Assembly (NCBI GenBank): GCA_943788345.1 | Contig: CALSPX010000017.1 | Span: forward strand, 1 to 64,000 | DNA from: Ascidiaceihabitans sp023955215 | GTDB lineage: Bacteria; Pseudomonadota; Alphaproteobacteria; Rhodobacterales; Rhodobacteraceae | DNA length: 64,000 nt | Direction of reading: 5' to 3' | Part shown: one piece after another, positions 25,789 through 35,151 of the stretch | Layout of the letters: each line of letters opens with the position of its first letter | Numbering within the stretch: the first letter of the stretch is position 1 | The notes under the pieces: model-generated | What the model was told of the DNA's origin: nothing | Database searches by the model: none | Seen by the model: the letters and a program-made list of their open reading frames with translations, nothing else | Program-made: the position numbers and the translations under genes

Positions 25789-26982
25789 ATGCTAACCGGA
25801 AAACGCATTCTATTGATTATTGGTGGTGGAATTTCTGCCTACAAAAGTCTTGATCTGATCCGCAAATTGCGCGAGCGCGGCGCTACTGTGACACCTGTCC
25901 TGACGGGTGCCGCGACTGAGTTTGTAACCCCATTGTCCGTTGCCGCGTTGTCTGGTTCCAAAGTCTATGGCGAACTGTTTGATCTGACGGATGAGGCCGA
26001 GATGGGCCATATCCAACTTTCACGTTCTGCCGATCTGGTTGTGGTTGCCCCTGCGACTGCGGACCTGATGGCGAAGATGGCGCATGGTTTGGCAAATGAT
26101 TTGGCTTCGACCCTATTGTTGGCCACGGATACCCCTGTTTTGGTTGCCCCTGCGATGAATGTGCGCATGTGGGATCACGCGGCGACACAGCGCAATATTG
26201 CAACCTTGGCCGATGATGGTGTTGCCTTTGTCGGCCCCAATGAGGGCGACATGGCGTGTGGTGAATTTGGTCCGGGCCGCATGGCTGAGCCAATGGAAAT
26301 TGTTGCCGCCGTTGAGGCGAAATTGTCGGATGGTCCGTTGAAAGGCAAGCGTGTGTTGATCACATCCGGCCCCACACACGAGCCAATTGATCCGGTGCGC
26401 TATATCGCTAATCGATCTTCTGGTGCGCAGGGCACTGCCCTTGCCAATGCCCTGTCTGCGCTGGGCGCTGATGTTGTGTTTGTGACGGGCCCTGCTGACG
26501 TTGCCCCGCCATCTGGTGTTGAGGTGATCGCGGTTCAGACAGCACAGCAAATGTTGGAAGCTGTTCAAACAGCGCTGCCTGCTGATGTTGCCATCTTTGC
26601 CGCCGCAGTTGCCGATTGGCGCGTCGAGGGGGCGAGTGATCGCAAGTTGAAGAAAACCAAGGACGGTTTGCCAACGCTCACATTTGCCGAAAATCCTGAT
26701 ATTTTGGCCCATGTGTCCCAATTGAAAACGGGACGTCCTGCGCTGGTTGTGGGCTTTGCGGCCGAAACAAATGACGTTGAGGCGAACGCAACAGCCAAGC
26801 TAAAGCGTAAAGGGTGTGATTGGGTCGTTGCCAATGACGTATCGCCCGAAACTGGCATCATGGGCGGATCTGAGAATGATGTCGCTATCATTTCCCAAGC
26901 GGGTGTCGATGAATGGCCGCGCATGTCCAAGGATATGGTGTCGCGCAAATTGGCCCAACGAATTGCAGAGGCAATCGCGTGA
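25789..26982 (+). CDS. coaBC: Bifunctional phosphopantothenoylcysteine decarboxylase / synthetase
   Basis: Makes and decarboxylates phosphopantothenoylcysteine in coenzyme A synthesis. The 397-residue fusion has an N-terminal flavodoxin-like CoaC domain (1-185) with IGGGISAYK, the catalytic His in EMGHIQLS, PAMN and the MACGEFGPGRM flap containing the reactive Cys. The C-terminal CoaB domain (about 190-397) has ITSGPTHEPIDPVRYIANRSSG and VVANDVS. Its stop overlaps the GTG start of dut (GTGA). Identification is secure. Confidence 0.97.
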   Translation: MLTGKRILLIIGGGISAYKSLDLIRKLRERGATVTPVLTGAATEFVTPLSVAALSGSKVYGELFDLTDEAEMGHIQLSRSADLVVVAPATADLMAKMAHGLANDLASTLLLATDTPVLVAPAMNVRMWDHAATQRNIATLADDGVAFVGPNEGDMACGEFGPGRMAEPMEIVAAVEAKLSDGPLKGKRVLITSGPTHEPIDPVRYIANRSSGAQGTALANALSALGADVVFVTGPADVAPPSGVEVIAVQTAQQMLEAVQTALPADVAIFAAAVADWRVEGASDRKLKKTKDGLPTLTFAENPDILAHVSQLKTGRPALVVGFAAETNDVEANATAKLKRKGCDWVVANDVSPETGIMGGSENDVAIISQAGVDEWPRMSKDMVSRKLAQRIAEAIA

Positions 26983-27437
26983 GTGTGACAATCAAAGTCG
27001 TGCGCGATGCGGGTTTTGATCCTGACATTGCTTTGCCATTTTACGAAACTGTCGGTGCGGCGGGTGCAGATATTCGTGCGAACTTTGAGGATCGCGAAAG
27101 TGTTGTCATTCTCAGTGGTGGACGCGCCTTGATTCCCACAGGTTTGCGATTTGAAATCCCGCAAGGGTTCGAAGTGCAGGTGCGCCCGCGTTCTGGTTTG
27201 GCGCTGAAGCATGGTATCGCGTTGGTCAATTCCCCGGGCACAATTGATAGCGATTATCGCGGTCTTGTTGGGGTAATCCTGTTGAACACGGGTGCGGATG
27301 CGTTTGATGTTGTGCACGGCGAACGCATTGCCCAAGTCGTTGTGGCCCCTGTTGTTCAGGGTGATTTCGCGATCGCGGATAGCTTGGATGAAACGGCGCG
27401 CGGCGCTGGTGGCTTTGGCTCAACAGGGCGCGGTTGA
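26979..27437 (+). CDS. dut: dUTP diphosphatase
   Basis: Hydrolyses dUTP to dUMP, preventing uracil incorporation and feeding thymidylate synthesis. The 152-residue trimeric-type enzyme has the five conserved motifs: GAAGADI, RPRSGLALKHGI, NSPGTIDSDYRG with the catalytic Asp, ERIAQ, and the C-terminal RGAGGFGSTGR arm. The start is GTG at 26979, overlapping the coaBC stop by 4 nt; an upstream ATG within coaBC would add 22 unrelated residues. The next gene begins at its stop (TGATG). Confidence 0.97.
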   Translation: MSVTIKVVRDAGFDPDIALPFYETVGAAGADIRANFEDRESVVILSGGRALIPTGLRFEIPQGFEVQVRPRSGLALKHGIALVNSPGTIDSDYRGLVGVILLNTGADAFDVVHGERIAQVVVAPVVQGDFAIADSLDETARGAGGFGSTGRG

Positions 27438-28480
27438 TGTTTTTCGTTGCGGTGATGGCTGCAGGATTGTGGGGACTGGGCGCCGCGTTTGGTGCGCCAC
27501 AACGTTCGCGTTGGATCATGATTTTGGCATTGTTGGTCACGGTTATTGCAGTGCATTTGGTATTGCCGGTTGGGCATACTGTGCGCCTTGCTTTGGGTGA
27601 CACGGCGGCCCCTTGGTTGTTCGTTTTGGGCATCGCTGGATTGGTGTGGGGGTACCGTTGGATGCTGCGCAGATTGCGTACACAGGCGGTGGTCAAAGAA
27701 GAAGCCGCCGCAATTGATGCCCCCCTTTTTAGCGAAACAGAATTGAACCGCTATGCCCGTCATATCGTCATGCGTGAGATGGGTGGTGCCGGTCAAAAGG
27801 CGTTAAAAGAAGCGAAGGTTTTGGTTGTGGGCGCGGGCGGTTTGGGATCGCCAGTGTTGCAGTATTTGGCGGCAGCAGGCGTTGGAACAATCGGTGTGAT
27901 TGATGATGACGTGGTTGATAACGCAAACCTACAACGCCAAGTGATCCACAGGGATGATGACATTGGCACAGCCAAAGTTTTTTCGGCCCAAGCGGCGATG
28001 ATTGCACAAAATCCATTTGTAAATGTGCGCCCTTACCAGCGACGCCTGACAGATGACATCGCGGCGGAATTGATCGCCGAATATGATTTGGTTCTGGATG
28101 GATGTGATAATTTCGAAACCCGTTATCTGGTAAACAAGGTTTGCGTGCAAACGCAAACGCCGTTGATTTCTGGTGCTTTGACGCAGTGGGAGGGGCAGTT
28201 AAGTGTCTTTGATCCTGCCAAGGGCGCACCGTGCTATCAGTGCATTTTCCCCCAAGCGCCTGCGCCTGAATTGGCCCCAAGTTGCTCTGAGGCGGGTGTG
28301 ATTGGTCCGTTGCCTGGTGTGGTCGGATCGATGATGGCGATTGAAGCGATCAAGGTGATCACGGGTGCCGGTGCGCCGCTGCGCGGTGAGATGGTGATCT
28401 ATGACGGGCTGTACGGTGAAAGCCGCAAAATTACGCTGGAGCGTCGGGCCGATTGTCCGATCTGTTCCAAATCTGAATAA
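27437..28480 (+). CDS. MoeB/ThiF family adenylyltransferase with N-terminal membrane anchor
   Basis: A 347-residue E1-like enzyme. The C-terminal 250 residues form the MoeB/ThiF domain: SETELNRYARHIVMREMGG, nucleotide loop GAGGLGSP, DDDVVDNANLQRQ, catalytic Asp in DGCDNFETR, and zinc cysteines in CYQC and CPIC. Such proteins adenylate the C-terminal Gly-Gly of MoaD or ThiS sulfur carriers. The first about 90 residues add three hydrophobic segments (1-20, 27-50, 60-78), which the classical proteins lack, so this one is probably anchored to the inner membrane. It overlaps dut by 1 nt. No partner moaD or thiS gene is present nearby. Confidence 0.87.
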   Translation: MFFVAVMAAGLWGLGAAFGAPQRSRWIMILALLVTVIAVHLVLPVGHTVRLALGDTAAPWLFVLGIAGLVWGYRWMLRRLRTQAVVKEEAAAIDAPLFSETELNRYARHIVMREMGGAGQKALKEAKVLVVGAGGLGSPVLQYLAAAGVGTIGVIDDDVVDNANLQRQVIHRDDDIGTAKVFSAQAAMIAQNPFVNVRPYQRRLTDDIAAELIAEYDLVLDGCDNFETRYLVNKVCVQTQTPLISGALTQWEGQLSVFDPAKGAPCYQCIFPQAPAPELAPSCSEAGVIGPLPGVVGSMMAIEAIKVITGAGAPLRGEMVIYDGLYGESRKITLERRADCPICSKSE

Positions 28481-28498
28481 CCTCCAAAGGAGACACGC

Positions 28499-30511
28499 AT
28501 GACAAATCCATTGCTCGCAACTTGGGACAAACCGTTTGGCCTAGCCCCGTTTGACAAGATTTCTGACGATGATTTTGCGCCTGCGTTAGAGGTCGCTTTG
28601 GTCAGCCATAAGGCAGAGATTGATGCGATTGCAGGGTCTGCAGAGCCCGCGACATTCGCCAATACGATTGAAGCACTTGAGGCTGTGGGCCGTGATTTGG
28701 ATAAGGTGTTGTCTGCGTTTTATACAGTCGCGGGGGCGGACAGTAATCCTGCACGCGAGGCGTTGCAGCGTAATTTTTCACCACAACTCGCAGCGCATTT
28801 TTCAGAAGTGTCCGGCAACAAAGCACTGTTTGCACGCGTCGCTTCGGTTTGGGATGCACGCGATAGCCTGACGCTTAGCGATGAACAGGCGCGTGTTTTG
28901 ATGCTGACGCATCGTGGGTTTGTGCGTTCCGGTTCTGCCTTGGAAGGTGCGGACGAAACCCGCATCAAAGAAATTAAGGGTCGATTGGCCGTATTAGGCA
29001 CTGAATTCACCCAGAACCTTTTGTCTGATGAACGCGAATGGTTCATGGAATTGGGCGAAGACGATTTGGACGGCTTGCCAGAATTTGTGATTTCCGCAGC
29101 ACGCGCTGCAGGTGAGGAAAAAGAGGCGGGCGGTCCGGTTGTGACTTTGTCGCGCTCAATCATCGTACCGTTTTTGCAGTTCTCGACGCGCCGCGATTTG
29201 CGCGAGGTTGCCTATATGGCATGGGGTGCCCGCGGGGCCAACGGCGGCGACAAAGACAACCGTGACATCACGGCTGAGATTTTGGCGTTGCGCTCGGAAC
29301 GCGCGCAGCTGTTGGGCTATGCGAACTTTGCTGAATACAAATTGGAAACAGAGATGGCGAAGACGCCGCAAGCTGTGCGCGATTTGTTGATGGCCGTCTG
29401 GGAGCCAGCCAAGGCACAAGCCAATTCGGATGCTGAAAAACTAACGGCTATGATGCACGGCGATGGTGTGAACGGTGATCTGGAACCATGGGATTGGCGT
29501 TTCTATTCTGAACGTCGCCGCAAGGAATTGCATGATTTGGATGAGGCGGAATTGAAACCGTATTTCCAATTGGACCGTATGATTGATGCATCGTTTGATT
29601 GCGCCACGCGTCTGTTTGGTTTGCAGTTTAAACCGCTCGATGTGCCGCTCTATCACGAGGATTGCCGTGCGTGGGAAGTGACCCGTGACGGTGAGCATAT
29701 CGCGGTCTTCATTGGCGACTATTTTGCACGTGGGTCCAAGCGTTCTGGGGCGTGGTGTTCTGCAATGCGATCCCAAGCCAAGTTCCCGCAAGCGCAGGCA
29801 CCTTTGGTGATCAACGTCTGTAACTTTGCGAAGGGGACACCTGCGTTATTGTCCTATGATGATGCGCGCACATTGTTCCATGAGTTTGGTCATGCGCTGC
29901 ACCAGATGTTGTCGAATGTGACCTATGAAAGTGTGTCGGGTACTTCGGTCGCGCGGGACTTTGTTGAGTTGCCAAGCCAGCTGTATGAACACTGGTTGGA
30001 AGTGCCCGAAGTGTTGGCCAAGTTCGCCACACATGCGCAAACGGGTGAAGCGATGCCAGAGGCGTTGCTGTCCAAGGTGTTGGGCGCTGCGACCTATGAT
30101 ATGGGGTTTTCTACAGTCGAATATGTGGCGTCTGCGATGGTGGACTTGGAATTCCACGACGGCGATGCGCCGCGCGATCCAATGGCACGTCAGGCTGAAA
30201 TTTTGGCAGGTCTTGGCATGCCCCGTGCGATCACGATGCGCCACGCCACGCCGCATTTTGCGCATGTGTTTTCTGGTGACGGATATTCGTCAGGATATTA
30301 CAGCTATATGTGGTCTGAGGTCATGGATGCTGATGCGTTTGAGGCGTTTGAGGAAGCGGGCGGTGCCTTTGATCCTGAACGCGCAGCAGCGTTAGAGGCC
30401 AATATTCTTTCAACCGGTGGCAGCCGTGATGCGGGCGAATTATATGTCGCGTTCCGTGGGCGTTTGCCCGGCGTTGAGGCATTGTTAAAGGGGCGTGGTT
30501 TGGCCGCTTGA
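28499..30511 (+). CDS. M3 family zinc metallopeptidase (oligopeptidase / dipeptidyl carboxypeptidase type)
   Basis: A 670-residue cytoplasmic oligopeptidase. The zinc motif HEFGH sits in TLFHEFGHALHQ near residue 461, with the third-ligand Glu expected shortly after in SVSGTSVARDFVELPSQ. The N-terminus, starting NPLLATWDKPFGLAPFDKI, matches the Dcp/PrlC (OpdA) branch. It probably finishes breakdown of peptides from ATP-dependent proteases. Whether it removes C-terminal dipeptides or acts as an endo-oligopeptidase is not clear. No signal peptide is seen. AAGGAG precedes the ATG. Confidence 0.92.
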   Translation: MTNPLLATWDKPFGLAPFDKISDDDFAPALEVALVSHKAEIDAIAGSAEPATFANTIEALEAVGRDLDKVLSAFYTVAGADSNPAREALQRNFSPQLAAHFSEVSGNKALFARVASVWDARDSLTLSDEQARVLMLTHRGFVRSGSALEGADETRIKEIKGRLAVLGTEFTQNLLSDEREWFMELGEDDLDGLPEFVISAARAAGEEKEAGGPVVTLSRSIIVPFLQFSTRRDLREVAYMAWGARGANGGDKDNRDITAEILALRSERAQLLGYANFAEYKLETEMAKTPQAVRDLLMAVWEPAKAQANSDAEKLTAMMHGDGVNGDLEPWDWRFYSERRRKELHDLDEAELKPYFQLDRMIDASFDCATRLFGLQFKPLDVPLYHEDCRAWEVTRDGEHIAVFIGDYFARGSKRSGAWCSAMRSQAKFPQAQAPLVINVCNFAKGTPALLSYDDARTLFHEFGHALHQMLSNVTYESVSGTSVARDFVELPSQLYEHWLEVPEVLAKFATHAQTGEAMPEALLSKVLGAATYDMGFSTVEYVASAMVDLEFHDGDAPRDPMARQAEILAGLGMPRAITMRHATPHFAHVFSGDGYSSGYYSYMWSEVMDADAFEAFEEAGGAFDPERAAALEANILSTGGSRDAGELYVAFRGRLPGVEALLKGRGLAA

Positions 30512-30520
30512 ACCGTGGTT

Positions 30521-30580
30521 GGGGGCGCTGCCCCCGCCGCGCGTTGCGCGCCTCCCCCGGAGTTTATTTGGTAAGATGAA
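30521..30580. repeat. GC-rich dispersed intergenic repeat, copy A
   Basis: Tandem small hairpins (GGGGGC-gct-GCCCCC, then GCGCG..CGCGC) are followed by CCCCCGGAGTTTATTTG and AAGATGAAG, filling the gap between the M3 peptidase and ghrA. A related element at 38022-38070 has the same order of parts. It is likely a mobile intergenic repeat or terminator family of this group. Confidence 0.5.
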
Positions 30581-30590
30581 GCTGGGGCGG

Positions 30591-31526
30591 TTAGTAGCCA
30601 GCGCTTCGATCTACGAGGTGTAGGAATGGTTCGCCTGCTTGCCCGCGTCTTACGTTCTCTGCGATAGTGAGGCTGGAGTATTTCGCCCGTGTTTCGGCCG
30701 CGATGTGGGGTGTGACTGTGACCTTTGGGTGCGCCCAATATGGGTGATCCGTGGGCACTGGTTCGATGCGGAATGTATCGAGTGTCGCGTGGCCGATGTG
30801 TCCTGCATCGAGCGATTTTAAAAGTGCATCGTCGTCGATGAGCGGGCCGCGCCCCGGGTTAATGATTGCGGCCCCTTTGGGCATCATTGCGAGGGTTTCG
30901 CCGTTAAGTGTGTTGTTCGTAGCTGCCGTGTCAGGAAGAAGCAGTACCGCGATTTCAGCCTTTGTTAGGGCTGTTTTGAGCCCCTGAGCGCCGTGATAGG
31001 ATGTGACGCCTTCGATTGTTTTTTCTGACCTGCTCCAGCCGGAGACATTGAAGCCGAATTTGGCCAATGCGGATGCGCAAGCGCTGCCGAGTTCGCCCAT
31101 GCCGAACACCACCACTGAGCGGTCCCATGCAAGGGCTGGTGGGCTGGGCGCCCATTCGTGGGTTGGATTGTTGATATGTGCATCCATTCCCAAATGGTGG
31201 CGCATCACGTGGCCACATACCCATTCAATCATCCCTTGGGTGAGGCCGGGATCGACCATACGGGTGAGTGGGATGGTTAGGGTTTGGTTGCCCACGATCC
31301 CTTCGACCCCCGCCCACAGGTTCAAGACTGCCTTGGCCTTTGTGTAGGGTGTGAAGTCTTTGAGGTCTGAGTTGGGTGCATAGACGATGTAATCCACGTC
31401 CGATGGTGCGATGTCGGTTGCCAGATGCACATCAACTAGGCCTGCTGCTTTGAACGCATCGTTCAATGGCCCTTCATACAAAGGCCAGCGTTCTTCTTTT
31501 GCTGCGAATAGGATGTTGAGTGTCAT
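30591..31526 (-). CDS. ghrA: Glyoxylate/hydroxypyruvate reductase A
   Basis: NAD(P)H-dependent reductase of glyoxylate and hydroxypyruvate, a D-2-hydroxyacid dehydrogenase. The 311-residue protein has the Rossmann motif GMGELGSACA, a phosphate-contacting SRSEK that favours NADPH, LLPDTAATNN, the NPGRG loop and the catalytic HIAAET near the C-terminus. The N-terminus lacks the usual long segment and instead begins like GhrA (LNILFAAKEERWPLYEG). It lies 9 bp downstream of rodA, in the opposite order on the same strand, so it may precede or end a separate transcript. Confidence 0.9.
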   Translation of the reverse strand: MTLNILFAAKEERWPLYEGPLNDAFKAAGLVDVHLATDIAPSDVDYIVYAPNSDLKDFTPYTKAKAVLNLWAGVEGIVGNQTLTIPLTRMVDPGLTQGMIEWVCGHVMRHHLGMDAHINNPTHEWAPSPPALAWDRSVVVFGMGELGSACASALAKFGFNVSGWSRSEKTIEGVTSYHGAQGLKTALTKAEIAVLLLPDTAATNNTLNGETLAMMPKGAAIINPGRGPLIDDDALLKSLDAGHIGHATLDTFRIEPVPTDHPYWAHPKVTVTPHIAAETRAKYSSLTIAENVRRGQAGEPFLHLVDRSAGY

Positions 31527-31535
31527 TTGCGAAAC

Positions 31536-32675
31536 CTACCTTGGTCTGTGGACGTGTGCGCTTTGGACCAGTCCAAAGGCGAGCATAAGAACCAGCATGG
31601 CGGAGCCGCCATAGCTGACAAGTGGCAGTGGAACGCCAACGACGGGGATCAGCCCCATGACCATTGCCATATTCACAGCGAAGAAGAGGAAGAAATTGAG
31701 CGCGATTCCAAGGATCAAAAGCGACGAGAACCTATCGCGGTTTGCCAGTGCAGAGGCGATGCAAAAGAAAATCACCAGCAGGTATATCGCAAGCAAGGAA
31801 ATCCCCCCAACAAACCCGAATTCTTCGGCCAAGGTGGTGAAGATAAAGTCGGTGTGTTTTTCAGGCAGGAAGTTCAGGCGGCTTTGTGGTCCCTGCATAA
31901 ATCCGCGCCCTGTCCACCCGCCGGATCCAAGTGCGATCTTGGATTGGGTGATGTGATAGCCGGCACCTAGTGGGTCGGCGCTGGGGTCAATGAAGGTGTC
32001 AATGCGGCGGTATTGGTAGTTGTTGAGCAATTGCCAACTTGTTTCGCGGCTTTGGAAAACGGCCACGATCAGGCCGACACCAGATGCGATCACGGCCGCG
32101 AAATAGGCCCAGTGGACGCCCGCAAGAAACATGATGCCCCCACCAGCCATGACCAAAAGGAGCGATGTCCCAAGGTCGGGTTGTTGGATGACCAACGCGG
32201 TTGGCAGCAAGATGATTGCAATGGGCAGCAAGACCCAAAGGGGGCGTGATTTCTTTTCGGGCGGCAACCAGTCGTAATAGGCGGCCAGAAACATTACGAG
32301 TGTGATCTTCATCAACTCGGAGGGTTGCAGGCGCATGAAGCCAAGGTCGATCCAGCGTTGTGCGCCTTTGCCTTCTTCGCCGAATAGATCAACGGCGATC
32401 AAAAGAATGACGGTTACGCCATAGCAAAACACCGCGATGCTGCGCCAAAACCAAATGGGGGTCATGCCAATGGCGACCATCAGAACCAAACCAATGGCAA
32501 AGCGTTTCACTTGTGGTTCGGCCCAAGGTGTAAAACTGCCACCTGCCACGGAGTAGAGCATAAGGAAGCCGACACAGGCCACCGAGCAGAGCAACAGTGT
32601 GAGGGGCCAATTCAGGAACAGAATTTTGCGCAGGCCTGTGGGCGTCGATTTTACAGTGTACTCAAGATAACTCAT
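31536..32675 (-). CDS. rodA: SEDS peptidoglycan polymerase RodA
   Basis: Polymerises glycan strands from lipid II in the elongation machinery. The 379-residue protein has about ten transmembrane helices and SEDS landmarks: RWIDLGFMRLQPSELMKI, with the motif around the essential periplasmic region, QPDLGTSLLL and GLIPVVGVPLPLVSYGGSAM. Its start overlaps mrdA by 4 nt (ATGA), pairing it with its transpeptidase partner as usual. Confidence 0.96.
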   Translation of the reverse strand: MSYLEYTVKSTPTGLRKILFLNWPLTLLLCSVACVGFLMLYSVAGGSFTPWAEPQVKRFAIGLVLMVAIGMTPIWFWRSIAVFCYGVTVILLIAVDLFGEEGKGAQRWIDLGFMRLQPSELMKITLVMFLAAYYDWLPPEKKSRPLWVLLPIAIILLPTALVIQQPDLGTSLLLVMAGGGIMFLAGVHWAYFAAVIASGVGLIVAVFQSRETSWQLLNNYQYRRIDTFIDPSADPLGAGYHITQSKIALGSGGWTGRGFMQGPQSRLNFLPEKHTDFIFTTLAEEFGFVGGISLLAIYLLVIFFCIASALANRDRFSSLLILGIALNFFLFFAVNMAMVMGLIPVVGVPLPLVSYGGSAMLVLMLAFGLVQSAHVHRPR

Positions 32676-34615
32676 GCTTTGTCATCGTCCTGAGTTTTGG
32701 CCATTGGGCGCATTTTCGCGAGGCGCTTTTGTTGGCTGCGGATACGACCACGGTCTTTGGATGGATAAGCCTCTAGCGGAGGGGGGCCATCGTATAATGC
32801 CTGAAGTGTGATGTCGCGGGCGATCGGGGCTGCGGCTGTTGAGCCGCCGCCGCCGTGCTCAACGATAACGGCGACAGCGTATTTGGGATTGTCTGCAGGT
32901 GCAAAGTCCACGAACAAAGCGTGGTCGCGCCGTTCCCATGGCAAATCTTCGTTGCGTACAACGCCGGTGCGCCGTTCAGCGGCGGAAATGTTGCGCACTT
33001 GGCTGGTGCCCGTTTTGCCAGCCATGCGCATGTTATCAACTGTGATGCGGCTTTTGTTGGCGGTGCCCCCACGGTCATTGACCACGGCAAACATGGCTTG
33101 GCGCATTTTCTTTAGGTTATTTTGATCAACTTTGAGCGGGGCACCTGCGCCTGACGCTTGTTCAACGCCGTCTACAGATTTAACCAGCCGCGGTGTGACT
33201 TCGCGCCCTGTGGCAAGGCGTGCGGTCATCACGGCCAACTGGAGGGGGGAGGCGAGCATATCGCCCTGTCCGATGGATGCGTTAACCGTGTCACCGATCA
33301 CCCAATCTTTGTCGTGCACGCGCTTTTTCCATGCCTTAGTTGGGGTAAGTCCACGGGCCACTGCCGACATTTCAACGTTGTGGCGCACGCCCAAACCAAA
33401 GACGTTGGCCATGGCAGAGATCTTTTCGATCCCGACCTTGAGCGCCAAGTCATAGTAGTAAACATCGCAGCTGCGTTTGAGGGAATTCTTTAGGTCAACA
33501 CTGCCGTGCCCTGAGCGTTTCCAGCAGTGGAATTTGCGGTCCGCCACTTCAAGGTGACCGTTGCAGCGTACCGTTTCGTCAGGCCCGATTATGCCTTCTT
33601 CAAGGGCTGCCATTGCGGTGATCATCTTGAACGTAGATCCGGGGGGATAGGTCCCCTGGACTGCTTTAGACGCCAACGGGCGGAATTTATTGTCGGTCAG
33701 TTCCCGGTAATCGGCGACGGAAATGCCAGACACAAAAAGGTTTGGGTCGTAAGTTGGTGCCGATCCAATTGCGACCAGATCGCCAGTTTCACAATCGATC
33801 ACAACTGCGCTGGCGCTTTCGCCGTCCAGGCGGGCCTGCAAATAGTTTTGCAGTTTGGAGTCAATTGTTAGCTGGATGTTTGCGCCCGGTTTGCCCTCAC
33901 GGCGTCCCAGCTCGCGCATTTCGCGACCGGCGGCGTTCACCTCGACCTGTTTGTTTCCTGCAGACCCACGCAGACGAATTTCTTCTTTGGCTTCCACGCC
34001 GACCTTGCCGATCTGAAACCGTGGGATGCGTAGCAACGGATCGGGATCGTCGATCTTCTTTAGGTCGTAATCGCTAACGGGGCCCACGTATCCCAAGATA
34101 TGGGCAAAGTCTGAGCCCAAGGGATAGACACGTGATAAGCCGACTTCTGGTGTGACGCCTGGCAAGGCGGGTGCATTGACAGAGACGCGGCTGATGTCTT
34201 CCCACGTCACGTCGTCTGTTATGGTGATGGGGTGAAATGGGGCGCTGCGTTTGATCAATGCAACAGCGCGTTCAATGGCTTCGTCGTCCAAATCGATGAT
34301 TTGACTGAGGCGTGCGATCACGGCCTCTACGTCGCGGGTGTCTTCACGCACCATCTTGATTTGATAATTCGGGACGTTTTGTGCCAGTTGAACGCCGTTG
34401 CGATCGAACACCTCGCCGCGAGCGGGCGGGATCAGTTTGAACTTGATCCTGTTCTCTTCGGCCAATGTCCTGAATTGATCGGCCTCATTGATTTGGAGGT
34501 GACGCATACGTGCAGCCAAGCCACCGACCAGCACAAACTGAAGCCCGCCGACCACCAGTGCACGGCGAGACATTAAACTTTGGTTCGCCTCGTGATCTGC
34601 GTTTTTGCGTTTCAA
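32672..34615 (-). CDS. mrdA: Penicillin-binding protein 2 (elongasome transpeptidase)
   Basis: Cross-links peptidoglycan during rod elongation. The 647-residue class B PBP has one N-terminal membrane anchor (about 18-36), a dimerisation/pedestal domain, and a transpeptidase domain with PPGSTFKM (active-site Ser near 323), SCDVYYYD (SxD/N box) and GKTGTSQV near 533. It is of typical length. Its start overlaps mreD by 4 nt and its stop overlaps rodA by 4 nt, so the mreC-mreD-mrdA-rodA block is translationally linked. Confidence 0.96.
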   Translation of the reverse strand: MKRKNADHEANQSLMSRRALVVGGLQFVLVGGLAARMRHLQINEADQFRTLAEENRIKFKLIPPARGEVFDRNGVQLAQNVPNYQIKMVREDTRDVEAVIARLSQIIDLDDEAIERAVALIKRSAPFHPITITDDVTWEDISRVSVNAPALPGVTPEVGLSRVYPLGSDFAHILGYVGPVSDYDLKKIDDPDPLLRIPRFQIGKVGVEAKEEIRLRGSAGNKQVEVNAAGREMRELGRREGKPGANIQLTIDSKLQNYLQARLDGESASAVVIDCETGDLVAIGSAPTYDPNLFVSGISVADYRELTDNKFRPLASKAVQGTYPPGSTFKMITAMAALEEGIIGPDETVRCNGHLEVADRKFHCWKRSGHGSVDLKNSLKRSCDVYYYDLALKVGIEKISAMANVFGLGVRHNVEMSAVARGLTPTKAWKKRVHDKDWVIGDTVNASIGQGDMLASPLQLAVMTARLATGREVTPRLVKSVDGVEQASGAGAPLKVDQNNLKKMRQAMFAVVNDRGGTANKSRITVDNMRMAGKTGTSQVRNISAAERRTGVVRNEDLPWERRDHALFVDFAPADNPKYAVAVIVEHGGGGSTAAAPIARDITLQALYDGPPPLEAYPSKDRGRIRSQQKRLAKMRPMAKTQDDDKA

Positions 34616-35151
34616 ATGCGGCCTCCGCGTGCGTCCATGTCCCCTGGGACGCCCTTGCGCACACCCATAAGCACGTGGGTCGCGAAGACAATCACGGGGT
34701 AGTAAAGGATCGTGGTTATCGTTTGGATAAGTTGCGATCCTAGGTTCGGTTGCTCAACCAACAAAATGGCCAAGATGATGCGATATAAAATAGTGGCACC
34801 AACCAGCATTGCAATGACTGTAGCCCATTCGGTTGCAAAGTTCGATGCACGTAAACGTTTGGCGCGACTTTGGAGGTTTTCACAACAAAGTAGTCCCAAA
34901 AAGGCCCAAAGCCCGGGGGGGCGCTGTAGCAATAGATCTGACAGCAAAAGCATCAGGCCTAGTAGGATCACAGGGACATATACGGGTTTGCGCACTGACC
35001 ACGCGAAGGCAAAGCCCAACATCAGATCAGGCGTGGCCCAAGGGCGTGACATCGCGCTGAGGGGGAGAAGATGGATGAACAAGGTCGCCAATCCTAGCAC
35101 GACGAACCAACCACGCATGATCCAAATTCGTGATGATTGGTCTTCACTCAC
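34612..35151 (-). CDS. mreD: Rod shape-determining protein MreD
   Basis: A small membrane protein of the elongasome. From the GTG at 35151 it has 179 residues and about five transmembrane helices. GTG at 35151 is preferred because AGAGG lies about 8 nt upstream and the overlap with the mreC stop is only 8 nt. A GTG at 35169 would give 185 residues; an ATG at 35118 is also possible. Sequence is weakly conserved in this family, so the call rests on size, topology and position between mreC and mrdA. Confidence 0.87.
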   Translation of the reverse strand: MSEDQSSRIWIMRGWFVVLGLATLFIHLLPLSAMSRPWATPDLMLGFAFAWSVRKPVYVPVILLGLMLLLSDLLLQRPPGLWAFLGLLCCENLQSRAKRLRASNFATEWATVIAMLVGATILYRIILAILLVEQPNLGSQLIQTITTILYYPVIVFATHVLMGVRKGVPGDMDARGGRI

